The notes below the pieces were generated by a model, which was not told the DNA's origin, did not search any database, and worked only from the letters and a program-made list of their open reading frames with translations. The translations under genes and the position numbers were made by a program. A stretch of DNA of 9,337 bases from Micrococcales bacterium (GTDB taxonomy: Bacteria; Actinomycetota; Actinomycetes; Actinomycetales; Dermatophilaceae). The stretch lies in contig PMJN01000240.1 of NCBI GenBank assembly GCA_003157445.1, positions 1 through 9,337 on the forward strand. Direction: 5' to 3'. Below, one piece after another: positions 1-5,869 of the stretch (its first letter is position 1; the number at the start of each line of letters is the position of its first letter).

Positions 1-433
1 AAGCGAACGCCTGACCGAGTGCCGCAGGGAAGCCCTCGGCAATGATTCCGGAGCAGGAAAAGTGCGTGCTCGGGTCGAAAAGGTGCATATGCCCACCACG
101 GCCGTGACCAAGCCCGGTCTCCCGGCCGAAGATCTCTGCCGTCATCGGGCGCAGCGCAACACCATGCGCGATCGCCAGGTGGTGCGGCCGGTGGGTGGCT
201 GTGATTGCATCGCCGGACGTCAGATGTGCGCAGATCCCAGCGGCGACAGGCTCCTGGCCGGCCGAGAGGTGCATCTCTCCAGGAACCAGGCCCGCGCCGA
301 TGTCGAAAGCTGGCTTCTTATCGGCGTAGTACGCGGCCCGGATCGCCTCTTCGTATGTCCTGATAAGCACCATCATGCTCAGTAGATCCCGCCGAGCTTC
401 GTCGGTGAGGGCCTGTGTGGTGGGTGGCGTCAT
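1..433 (-). CDS. Thiamine-diphosphate-dependent dehydrogenase E1 alpha subunit (partial, 5' part)
   Basis: This is the first 144 residues of an E1 alpha subunit of the pyruvate / acetoin / branched-chain 2-oxoacid dehydrogenase family. With an E1 beta subunit it decarboxylates the substrate on thiamine diphosphate and passes the acyl group to lipoyl-E2 in the cytoplasm. Seen: an N-terminal helix with LIRTYEEAIR (residues 23-32), the segment GDAITATHRPHH (74-85) with the His-rich active-site loop, and GHGRGGHMHLFDP (109-121) followed by SGIIAEGFPAALGQA, all characteristic of the family. The GDG cofactor motif would lie just beyond the window edge; usual length is 320-360 residues, so about 40% is present. 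The ATG at 433-431 is preceded by an excellent ribosome binding site (AGGAGGAG, 437-444 on the complement). The HRPHH form is common in acetoin-type enzymes, but the substrate cannot be fixed from this part. E1 beta and E2 genes would be expected further left. Confidence 0.9.
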   Translation of the reverse strand, partial: MTPPTTQALTDEARRDLLSMMVLIRTYEEAIRAAYYADKKPAFDIGAGLVPGEMHLSAGQEPVAAGICAHLTSGDAITATHRPHHLAIAHGVALRPMTAEIFGRETGLGHGRGGHMHLFDPSTHFSCSGIIAEGFPAALGQAFA

Positions 434-451
434 CGCTCCTCCTCCTGCCAG

Positions 452-471
452 GTGCGACGACGGTGTCGCAC
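452..471 (-). promoter_or_regulatory. Palindromic operator candidate upstream of E1 alpha gene
   Basis: A perfect inverted repeat, GTGCGAC at 452-458 and GTCGCAC at 465-471 with a 6-base centre, lies 19 bp upstream of the E1 alpha start and directly before its ribosome binding site. Arm length and spacing suit a dimeric repressor of the TetR or GntR type, or a short leader hairpin. That it is an operator is inference from position and symmetry; no regulator gene is in the window. Confidence 0.35.
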
Positions 472-718
472 TCCATCCGGCCGACAGTACGCCGGGCCAA
501 CCACCAGCGACAGAGGGAGAATTCGAGCAACTGGGATGCAACCGCCATTGGGGCCACAGCCTGGCAGAGGGCCCCAGAGTAGCGCCGGCTGCTTGAGTGA
601 CGTCGTCATCGTTGGCGATGCATGTAAGCCGAACGACAACCCGTGATCACTGGCTGCTCTGGCCGCCGGACTTATGGCCTTCGCAAGCGGATCTTGCGAC
701 GATCGGCGGCGCGGATGC

Positions 719-1129
719 TCAGGTCCCCGACGGCGTCCGCTGGTCGTTCGGCCATCGGGACGGTGGACGGTCGACAAAGTACGTCCATAACTGCTTGCTG
801 TGCGGACGAGTTACGCGAGTGGTCGCCCTCGGCTCCTTCCAGCGGCCCTCGTCCTGGTCCCAGTAGAGCTGGCCAGCCTCGCCGGCGGCTTCACGGACGT
901 CATCGGGGGGATTCAGCAACGCATCGGGGGGATTCAGCAACGCATCGGCTGGCGCGGACGGTCCGAGGATGATCTGCAGTCCCTCGTCATCCTCGAGCAC
1001 GATCTGCGACCATGTCTTCACGTCGACCCGCAGACGGACGACGAAGCACTCGAGTGCCTCGTAGGCGACCTCGCCGGCGGCATTTGCGAAGTTCTTCCAT
1101 GATCTGGCCTGACGAAACGGGGTGCACAT
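719..1129 (-). CDS. Hypothetical protein, unrecognised (possible remnant)
   Basis: This open frame of 136 codons has mostly G or C third positions and protein-like content: a segment from WKNFANAAGEVAYEALE through VVRLRVDVKTWSQIVLEDDEG (about residues 11-52) with alternating hydrophobic and charged residues, then ALLNPPD twice in a row (about 63-76), then LYWDQDEGRWKEP. I do not recognise a family and assign no function. The ATG at 1129 has no ribosome binding site and coincides with the start of the acetyltransferase gene on the other strand, so both starts cannot be comfortably correct; the frame stays open upstream to 1261, but that part is antisense to the acetyltransferase. The last 30 residues lie in a repeat found again at 1886-1949. 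It may be the tail of a truncated gene, or non-coding. Confidence 0.35.
   Translation of the reverse strand: MCTPFRQARSWKNFANAAGEVAYEALECFVVRLRVDVKTWSQIVLEDDEGLQIILGPSAPADALLNPPDALLNPPDDVREAAGEAGQLYWDQDEGRWKEPRATTRVTRPHSKQLWTYFVDRPPSRWPNDQRTPSGT
746..808. repeat. Diverged inverted repeat, left arm
   Basis: The reverse complement of 746-808 aligns with 1886-1949 over its whole length with one single-base gap, about 47 of 63 positions identical by hand count. The best block is 23 bases (around TGTCGAC..GTCC..CCGT) with three differences, all transitions, and a second block of 16 bases has 14 matches. The two arms face each other across the acetyltransferase gene, about 1.08 kb apart. They may be ends of an old mobile element, two copies of a dispersed repeat, or two decayed copies of one coding segment (see 1886-1949). 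Confidence 0.45.
901..948. repeat. Tandem 21-bp duplication (2.3 copies)
   Basis: The unit at 901-921 is repeated exactly at 922-942, and the first six bases recur at 943-948. Each unit contains a run of six G. On the minus strand the unit is seven codons (ALLNPPD), so the duplication keeps the frame of the hypothetical protein at 719-1129. Perfect identity suggests a recent slippage or unequal-crossover event. Confidence 0.9.
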
Positions 1130-1586
1130 GCCAGCGGTGATCCGACCCGCCGACGAGACCGACGCCGACGCGATCACGTCGGTGCTGCTCGCGTCCAGGG
1201 CCGCGGCGATGCCGTACCTGCCGCGCCTGTACGACGACGAGCAGACCGGGGCGTTCATCACCCACGTCGTGCTGGCGCAATGCCGCGTCTGGGTGGCCGA
1301 GTCGTGCCAAACCGGTGAGGTCGTCGGCTTCGCGGCGCTCGGGGACGACCTGCCCGAACACCTCTACCTGTGCCCGGACGTCCAGCGCCAGGGCGTCGGC
1401 ACGCAGCTGTTGGACGAGGCGCGGGCCGCCAGCCCGGCCGGTCTCACGCTGCGGGTTTTCACCCGCAACACGGCCGCGCGCGCGTTCTACGAACGCCACG
1501 GCTTCGACCAGCTCGACGAGAACGACGGCAGCCGCAACGAGGAGAACGAGCCGGACATGACCTATAAGTGGTCCGGTCGCGGCTGA
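1128..1586 (+). CDS. GNAT family N-acetyltransferase
   Basis: A 152-residue cytoplasmic acetyl-CoA-dependent acetyltransferase of the Gcn5-related family; the acceptor cannot be told from sequence. Seen: the N-terminal beta strand IRPADETDADAI (5-16), the central strand VWVAE..GEVVGFAALGDD (54-74), motif A VQRQGVGTQLLDEA (85-98), whose RQGVGT loop binds the acetyl-CoA pyrophosphate, and the motif B region FTRNTAARAFYERHGF (111-126). Length is normal for a single-domain GNAT. The ATG at 1128 is used; a GTG two codons earlier (1122) is in frame and equally possible, and neither has a good ribosome binding site, only a weak ACGGGG at 1117-1122. It stands alone, with no operon partner on its strand, between the two arms of a diverged inverted repeat. 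The family call is secure; the substrate is unknown. Confidence 0.9.
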   Translation: MPAVIRPADETDADAITSVLLASRAAAMPYLPRLYDDEQTGAFITHVVLAQCRVWVAESCQTGEVVGFAALGDDLPEHLYLCPDVQRQGVGTQLLDEARAASPAGLTLRVFTRNTAARAFYERHGFDQLDENDGSRNEENEPDMTYKWSGRG

Positions 1587-1885
1587 TGCAGCACGGCATC
1601 GCCCGCCCCGAACTACGTCCGGAGCACTCCCGCATGGCCTCCCCCGGCGCGATGACCGGCGCCGAGTCGTCCGCGCGGCCAGGTCAAGGGCGGTAGGTCA
1701 CGGGAGCCCGTCGATGTTGCTGACCTCGTCGGGAGGGTCGATGTCGCCCCTCTGCATCGCTTCTGCTTGGGCGGCGATGGCGTGCCAGGAGGACCTAACC
1801 CAAGTGCAGGTCCCTTCCCGAACTGAACTGGTCGGGCTCGCGTGTGGGCGCGCCGCGCCCGTGCCTGAGTGGAGTAAGACCCCAA

Positions 1886-1949
1886 CGTCCGCTCATCAAG
1901 CCAGATCCGGTAGTCACTTGTCGACTGTCCGCCGTTCCGATAGTGGAAC
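1886..1949. repeat. Diverged inverted repeat, right arm
   Basis: This is the partner of 746-808 in opposite orientation. Read away from the acetyltransferase, the two arms give similar peptides in one frame: FGHRDGGRST (plus strand, left arm) and FHYRNGGQST (minus strand, right arm). The shared sequence might therefore be coding debris rather than a transposon end. The outer end of this arm runs into the palindrome at 1943-1956. Confidence 0.45.
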
Positions 1950-2000
1950 CTTCCACGCCACCACCTGGAGGTTCGCGACGAGCTTCGCCCGTCCTCAGAT

Positions 2001-2016
2001 GGGGATGGCGATCCCC
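2001..2016. repeat. Short perfect hairpin
   Basis: GGGGAT at 2001-2006 and ATCCCC at 2011-2016 form a 6-bp stem with a GGCG tetraloop. It sits 11 bases before the longer hairpin at 2028-2068, so the two could form consecutive stems in a transcript reading toward the exporter. Role unknown. Confidence 0.5.
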
Positions 2017-2027
2017 TGCACGGTGAC

Positions 2028-2068
2028 GGCCGACGGCGCAGCAAGGGTCACGAATTGTGCCGTCGGCC
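2028..2068. repeat. Long stem-loop (13-bp stem) upstream of MFS exporter
   Basis: GGCCGACGGC at 2028-2037 is matched perfectly by GCCGTCGGCC at 2059-2068, and the stem extends inward by three more pairs (one G-T, one C-G, one A-T), leaving a 15-base loop (2041-2055). It ends 207 bases before the exporter start. With no T-run on either side it could be an actinobacterial terminator without a U-tract, a leader structure or a mobile-element remnant. The stem is seen directly; the role is inference. Confidence 0.6.
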
Positions 2069-2275
2069 ATTCGGATTACGGATCAGCGTCGAGATGCCCT
2101 CGACCCACGCGGACGTGGCTACGAGCGGTGAGTAGCTTCACGACTGGCCGTGATCGGACACCGCCCAGGAATATTGGTCCTACTTGAAGGTGTTTGACGA
2201 ATCGACTGGGCGTGACTGACGTTCGACAGACAATTAGACAAACAAACATTGACCTGACGAGGAAGGGGTATCGGC

Positions 2276-3817
2276 ATGTCGCTGGGCTCGGATGAAGTTG
2301 ACACAACGAAGGCCGTGCTCGTGGACTCGGGTGGGCCGCCATCAGATCTTGGGGTCTTCGTGCCGGATCCGAGGCGTTGGTACGCGCTGGGGGTCATCGC
2401 CATTGCCCAGCTGATGGTCGTGCTCGACTCGTCGATCGTGAACCTGGCGCTGCCCTCGGCCAAGGCCGACCTGGGCATCTCGGACGCCAACCAGCAGTGG
2501 GTGGTTACCGCCTACACCCTGGCTTTTGGCGGGCTGCTGCTGCTCGGCGGCCGGGTCGCTGACTATGTCGGCCGCAAGCGGATGTTCATCATCGGACTGC
2601 TGGGTTTCGCCGGGGCCAGCGCCCTCGGTGGGCTGGCCCCGTCCCAGGGCCTGTTGTTCGCCGCCCGGGCGCTCCAGGGCGGCTTTGGTGCCTTCCTGGT
2701 CCCGGCCGCACTGAGCCTGCTCACCGTCACCTTCCACGACCCCAAGGAGCGGGCGAAGGCATTCGGCGTCTACGGCGCCATCGCCGGCGGCGGTGCGGCG
2801 ATCGGCCTGCTGCTGGGCGGGGTGCTCACGCAGTACGCCTCGTGGCGGTGGTGCCTGCTGGTCAACGTGCCGATCGCGTTGCTTGCCGTTGCCGGCGCGC
2901 TCAAAGAGCTCAAGGAGTCCAAGGCCGGCGGGAACACCCGCTACGACATACCCGGGGCTGTCACCGTCACCGGTGGCCTGGTCGCGCTGGTGTACGCGTT
3001 CACCCAGGCGGCGCCGAAGGCCGCCGGAGACCCCAGCCGGTGGACCGACCCCGCGACGCTCGCCTGGTTCGCCGCCGCAACGGTGCTGCTGGTCAGCTTC
3101 TTCGCGATCGAGACCCGAACGCAGCACCCTCTGCTGCCGATGCGCGTGCTCCTGGACCGCAACCGGGGCGGCTCCTACCTGGTCCAGCTGATCGTCGGGA
3201 TCGGCCTGTTTGGGATGTTCCTGTTCCTCAGCCTGTACCTGCAGATAGTCCACGGGTACACCCCGATCCAAGCTGGCTTCGCGTTCCTGCCCTTCTCCGC
3301 CGGCATCATCCTCACCGCCGGGCTGGCCGCCAACCTGCTGCCCAAGGTCGGGCCACGCCCGCTGATGGTGCCCGGGCTGCTGCTGGCCGCCGCGGGGCTG
3401 CTCCTGCTGAGCCGGCTCACCCCGACCAGCTCGTACGCCACCCACGTGCTGCCGTCCATGATCATGATGAGTGTCGGGCTGGCCCTGGTGTTCATCCCGG
3501 TCGCCAGCACGGCGCTGCACGCGGTCGGCGGACACGACGCCGGGGTGGCCAGCGCCCTGATCAACACCAGCCAGCAGGTGGGCGGGTCGCTGGGCATCGC
3601 GCTGCTCAACACGGTGGCCGCCGCCTCGACCACCGCCTACCTCGCCTCCCACAGGGTGCTCCCACCGCCGGTGAAGGCCGCCCTGACCCATGGCTACACC
3701 CAGGCCTTCATGGTCGGCGCCGGGTTCCTCCTCGTCGCAGCCGTGTTGGCCGGAGTACTGATCAACATCGGCAAAGCCGCCGCCGCAGAGAACGACCCCG
3801 CACCCGTTGTCGGGTGA
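2276..3817 (+). CDS. MFS drug:H+ antiporter, DHA2 (EmrB/QacA) family
   Basis: A 513-residue inner-membrane exporter predicted to expel hydrophobic drugs or metabolites using the proton gradient. Seen: a soluble N-terminus (1-34), then about 14 hydrophobic segments; motif D1 LDSSIVNLALP (50-60); motif A GGRVADYVGRKRMF (91-104) in the cytoplasmic loop between helices 2 and 3; motif B ARALQGGFGAFLVPA (130-144); and motif C region YGAIAGGGAAIGLLLGG (166-182), which lacks the usual proline. A charged linker (208-224) and PLLPMRVLLDRNRG (285-298) match the DHA2 layout, and length is normal. The ATG at 2276 follows a good ribosome binding site (AGGAAGGGG, 2260-2268). DHA2 genes in actinobacteria often sit beside a TetR or MarR regulator; none is intact here, so control may come from elsewhere or from the structured upstream gap. 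Substrate unknown. Confidence 0.95.
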   Translation: MSLGSDEVDTTKAVLVDSGGPPSDLGVFVPDPRRWYALGVIAIAQLMVVLDSSIVNLALPSAKADLGISDANQQWVVTAYTLAFGGLLLLGGRVADYVGRKRMFIIGLLGFAGASALGGLAPSQGLLFAARALQGGFGAFLVPAALSLLTVTFHDPKERAKAFGVYGAIAGGGAAIGLLLGGVLTQYASWRWCLLVNVPIALLAVAGALKELKESKAGGNTRYDIPGAVTVTGGLVALVYAFTQAAPKAAGDPSRWTDPATLAWFAAATVLLVSFFAIETRTQHPLLPMRVLLDRNRGGSYLVQLIVGIGLFGMFLFLSLYLQIVHGYTPIQAGFAFLPFSAGIILTAGLAANLLPKVGPRPLMVPGLLLAAAGLLLLSRLTPTSSYATHVLPSMIMMSVGLALVFIPVASTALHAVGGHDAGVASALINTSQQVGGSLGIALLNTVAAASTTAYLASHRVLPPPVKAALTHGYTQAFMVGAGFLLVAAVLAGVLINIGKAAAAENDPAPVVG

Positions 3818-3988
3818 GCCCTCGTGGAAGCTCTGCAGCGACAGTCAGCGGCGCGACTCTGGGGCACGACTTGTGCCGCAATCCCGGCCGAGTTTCAGTT
3901 GGGTGAGGAAGTCCGCTCTGCGGCTGCAGCAGATACCGTCCCGGGCGCGGTCGATAAGGTCGACGACTCCGAGATGCTTGTGCTCGCC

Positions 3989-4004
3989 GCCCGCTGCGGC
4001 GGGC
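3989..4004 (+). terminator. GC hairpin, possible weak terminator downstream of the exporter
   Basis: GCCCGC (3989-3994) and GCGGGC (3999-4004) form a 6-bp all-GC stem with a TGCG tetraloop followed by TTGCACTGTT. It lies about 170 bases past the exporter stop codon and lacks a proper T-run, so its role as terminator is tentative. It also lies inside a minus-strand open frame (3845-4012). Confidence 0.3.
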
Positions 4005-4049
4005 TTGCACTGTTACCCGGACTGGGCTGAACCAGGGCGCAATCACCTC

Positions 4050-4405
4050 ATGCGACCTCGTCCCCCAGCCGCCCCGGCCACTCGGATCGTCCGCGGCCCC
4101 GGTCAGGAGTCGGTCTGGGATTTCCCGCGCCCGCCTCGGGTCGAGTGCAGTGCCGAGCGCGTGGTCATCCGGTTCGGTGGGCAGGTCGTGGCGGACAGCC
4201 GTGACGACCTCAGAGTCCTGGAGACGAGCCCTCCGCCCGTTTAGTATTCTCCCGCGAGCGGCCTTCGCCACGGGGGTGCTCGTCGAGGCCCCCGACTCCT
4301 CGGTGCGTGAGTTCAAGGGGGTAGGGAGGTACCTGGACCTGCGCGTGGGCCACGCCGTCGCGCGACGTGCCCTGGTACTACCGTTGCATCAGTGAGCATT
4401 GGTGA
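4050..4405 (+). pseudogene. DUF427 (NTP_transf_9) family protein, broken by frameshifts
   Basis: DUF427 proteins are small soluble proteins of poorly defined role. The frame opening at ATG 4050 gives GPGQESVWDFPRPPRVE, then VVIRFGGQVVADSRDDLRVLETSPPPV, the typical family start, and ends at TAG 4242-4244, where the family has a tyrosine. After a one-base shift the next frame continues as LPRAAFATGVLVEAPDSSV and EFKGVGRYLDLRVG, the family core. A second shift near 4371 is needed to reach WYY, after which the reading runs to a foreign stop (TGA 4403-4405) and the usual C-terminal part (phenylalanine-tyrosine-proline-glycine-arginine region) is missing. So there is a nonsense change, two frameshifts and a lost tail, and no functional product is expected. 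No good ribosome binding site precedes 4050. The family call rests on memory of its conserved motifs. Confidence 0.75.
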
Positions 4406-4667
4406 GTTCTCTGACATGTAAGGGCTGCTCTTGCTCTGTGAGCCCCTTGCCATCGCTCTTATAGACAACGTGGGCTCATTAGCACGCCTTGCCGGTGGCT
4501 GGGCGGAGTCGGATCCCCGGCCTTACATCGGCAAGTTACTGCTGGGTCTAGCAGTGCTCGCCGCCGGACACTTCATAGGGCAGCTCAGGCCTCGCGCGGC
4601 GACCAGCATCTACCCGGTCCCTAGGCTCGGCTGGCCGATATTCACGTCTTGACATTTGCCCCAAGGA

Positions 4668-4690
4668 GTGGACGCGAGAGGTGCGTCCAC
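4668..4690. repeat. Perfect 8-bp stem hairpin
   Basis: GTGGACGC at 4668-4675 pairs with GCGTCCAC at 4683-4690 around a 7-base loop (GAGAGGT). It is one of two strong hairpins in the 220 bases before the toroid-protein start, possibly part of a leader RNA or an operator. No T-run follows, so a classical terminator is unlikely. Confidence 0.5.
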
Positions 4691-4737
4691 CAGGCAAACC
4701 GTGACCGCACGCGGATCGGCTTTGGGACGCCACTGAG

Positions 4738-4761
4738 GCACGGCAGAGAGCCAGGCCGTGC
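4738..4761. repeat. Perfect 7-bp stem hairpin
   Basis: GCACGGC at 4738-4744 pairs with GCCGTGC at 4755-4761 around a 10-base loop. It lies 125 bases before the toroid-protein start and 47 bases after the hairpin at 4668-4690. Function unknown. Confidence 0.5.
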
Positions 4762-4885
4762 TGTCCCGGGGAGAGTTGGGGATGTGGAGGCCAGACCCCC
4801 AAAGTCCGTTTCTCCCAAGAGAGTGAACTCCCTTGTCATGATCGAGCAGGAGCCTGAGACTGGTCTCGTGAGCGAATGGGGTTCC

Positions 4886-5869
4886 ATGCCGGGCGCAGAC
4901 CCCATTGCCTGGTTACTCGAGGGTGACAACCCCTCGGTGCGCTATTTCACGCTCACCGACCTGCTGGGGGCAGCGCCGGACGACGCTGAGGTCGTGGCGG
5001 CGCGACGCGGCATCATGAGCTACGGCACCGTGCCGCGCATCTTGGCCGCGCAGGCTGGCGACGGTCATTGGGAGGGCCGCGACCATTACTACACGGCCAA
5101 GTACCGCGGCACGGTTTGGCAGCTCATCATCCTCGCTGCGCTCGGCGCCGACGGCGCTGACCAGCGTGTGCGCGGCGGCTGCGAGGCAATCCTGTGCGAC
5201 GCACAGGACACCGAGTCGGGCGGCTTCGCCGTCAGCCGCGCGAAGAAGGATGGCGGCGGCCTGCACAGTTCCGTCATTCCCTGCCTTACCGGCAACCTGG
5301 TGTGGAGTCTGATCCGGCTCGGCATGCTGGACGACCCGCGGGTACAACACGGCGTGGACTGGATCACCACCTATCAGCGCTTCGACGACGGCGAAGGCGA
5401 GGCGCCCGCCGGCTGGCCCTACGACAGGTGGGAAATGTGCTGGGGGCGCCACACCTGCCACATGGGCGCGGTCAAGGCGCTCAAGGCCCTGGCCGCGATC
5501 CCCCCAGACCGGCGCTCTCCCGAGGTTGAGCGCACGATTGCGCAGGGCGCCGAGTTCATGCTGCACCATCACATTCACAAACGCAGTCACGATCTGGCGA
5601 AGGACTCCAAGCGGGGCTGGCGGCGCCTCGGCTTCCCGCTCATGTACCAGACCGACATGCTCGAGATCCTGGGGATCTTGACGACGCTGGGGTACCGCGA
5701 CGAGCGCATGCAGGAGGCCCTTCGCCTAGTCGCTGGCAAGGCCGACGCGCAGGGCCGCTGGATGCTCGAGAGCACTTTCAACGACCGCTTCCTGGTGCCG
5801 ATCGAGGTCAAAGGCGAACCGAGCCGCTGGGTGACCCTCGAGGCGCTGCGGGTGCTGAAGTCAGCATGA
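4886..5869 (+). CDS. Conserved alpha/alpha-toroid protein (prenyltransferase/squalene-cyclase repeat fold; often mislabelled NifH)
   Basis: A 327-residue soluble protein of a widely conserved family that databases call 'nitrogen fixation protein NifH' or 'prenyltransferase beta subunit'; it has no P-loop and is not nitrogenase reductase. Its function is unknown. Seen: the family start DPIAWLLEGDNPSVRYFTLTDLLG (in two pieces, residues 5-28), an exact QW-type motif QAGDGHW (56-62), RGTVWQLIILAALGADG (74-90), ESGGFA (110-115), GGGLHSSVIPCLTGNLVWSL (123-142), MCWGRHTCHMG (184-194), HHHIHKRSHD (227-236) and a degenerate QW motif near 286-292. The DxDD acid of squalene-hopene cyclases is absent. 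Conserved Cys and His (C185, H189, C191, H192, H227-H231) could bind a metal, as in protein prenyltransferases; this is inference. Start: ATG 4886 fits the family N-terminus; GTG 4868 and ATG 4838 are in-frame alternatives, and none has a strong ribosome binding site. It appears intact and stands alone. Confidence 0.88.
   Translation: MPGADPIAWLLEGDNPSVRYFTLTDLLGAAPDDAEVVAARRGIMSYGTVPRILAAQAGDGHWEGRDHYYTAKYRGTVWQLIILAALGADGADQRVRGGCEAILCDAQDTESGGFAVSRAKKDGGGLHSSVIPCLTGNLVWSLIRLGMLDDPRVQHGVDWITTYQRFDDGEGEAPAGWPYDRWEMCWGRHTCHMGAVKALKALAAIPPDRRSPEVERTIAQGAEFMLHHHIHKRSHDLAKDSKRGWRRLGFPLMYQTDMLEILGILTTLGYRDERMQEALRLVAGKADAQGRWMLESTFNDRFLVPIEVKGEPSRWVTLEALRVLKSA

Larger units (their letters stand above)
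1587..2275. other. 689-bp gap without a convincing gene; hairpin-rich, upstream of MFS exporter
   Basis: No reading frame here has recognisable protein content on either strand; open frames up to 157 codons lack ribosome binding sites and family motifs. It holds the right repeat arm (1886-1949), a 14-base palindrome GTGGAACCTTCCAC (1943-1956), a hairpin at 2001-2016 and a long hairpin at 2028-2068. A short AT-rich stretch at 2222-2250, unusual for this genome, precedes the exporter ribosome binding site and probably contains its promoter or operator, though I see no convincing -35/-10 pair and no clean palindrome there. Short minus-strand pieces (for example WPTAQFVTLAAPSAVTVQG ending at a stop codon near 2000) look vaguely protein-like and could be gene debris. 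Confidence 0.6.
4406..4885. other. 480-bp gap with hairpins upstream of the toroid-protein gene
   Basis: No gene is recognised. A 73-codon plus-strand frame (4431-4652) has no ribosome binding site and no familiar motif. Three hairpins stand out: ACTGCT/AGCAGT at 4538-4555 (6-bp stem), GTGGACGC/GCGTCCAC at 4668-4690 (8-bp stem) and GCACGGC/GCCGTGC at 4738-4761 (7-bp stem). The frame of the downstream gene happens to stay open back to 4649, so the last two hairpins could be read as an N-terminal extension, but that stretch has no resemblance to the family. Confidence 0.6.

Noticed and set aside
61..95. Suspected frameshift in the E1 alpha gene near the run of A
   Set aside because: Recounting gives four A (four T on the coding strand), and the frame continues cleanly into the conserved family sequence.
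597..866. 89-codon plus-strand frame with CLLCGR and W-rich content
   Set aside because: It looks somewhat protein-like and includes the left repeat arm, but it has no ribosome binding site, no family match I know, and overlaps the minus-strand frame at 719-1129; too uncertain to call.
901..948. Possible CRISPR array
   Set aside because: The repeats abut directly with no spacers and only two full copies exist.
2023..2068. Pseudoknot between GTGAC (2023-2027) and loop GTCAC (2047-2051) of the long hairpin
   Set aside because: There is no connecting nucleotide between the two stems to cross a 13-bp helix, so the fold is sterically unlikely.
1714..2187. 157-codon plus-strand frame in the gap before the exporter
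   Set aside because: No ribosome binding site, no recognisable motif, and it runs through strong hairpins; composition is that of a chance frame.
2342..3691. 449-codon open frame antisense to the exporter
   Set aside because: It is a high-GC mirror frame of a clear MFS gene, rich in Gly/Gln/Arg with no motifs.
2842..3906. 354-codon plus-strand frame inside the exporter
   Set aside because: It is an Arg/Ala/Pro-rich out-of-frame shadow of the MFS gene.
4727..4761. GCCACTG followed by AGCCAGG, resembling parts of a cobalamin riboswitch
   Set aside because: The GGGAA and GGTG-AATCC segments that must precede these boxes are missing, spacing is wrong, and the downstream gene has no link to cobalamin.
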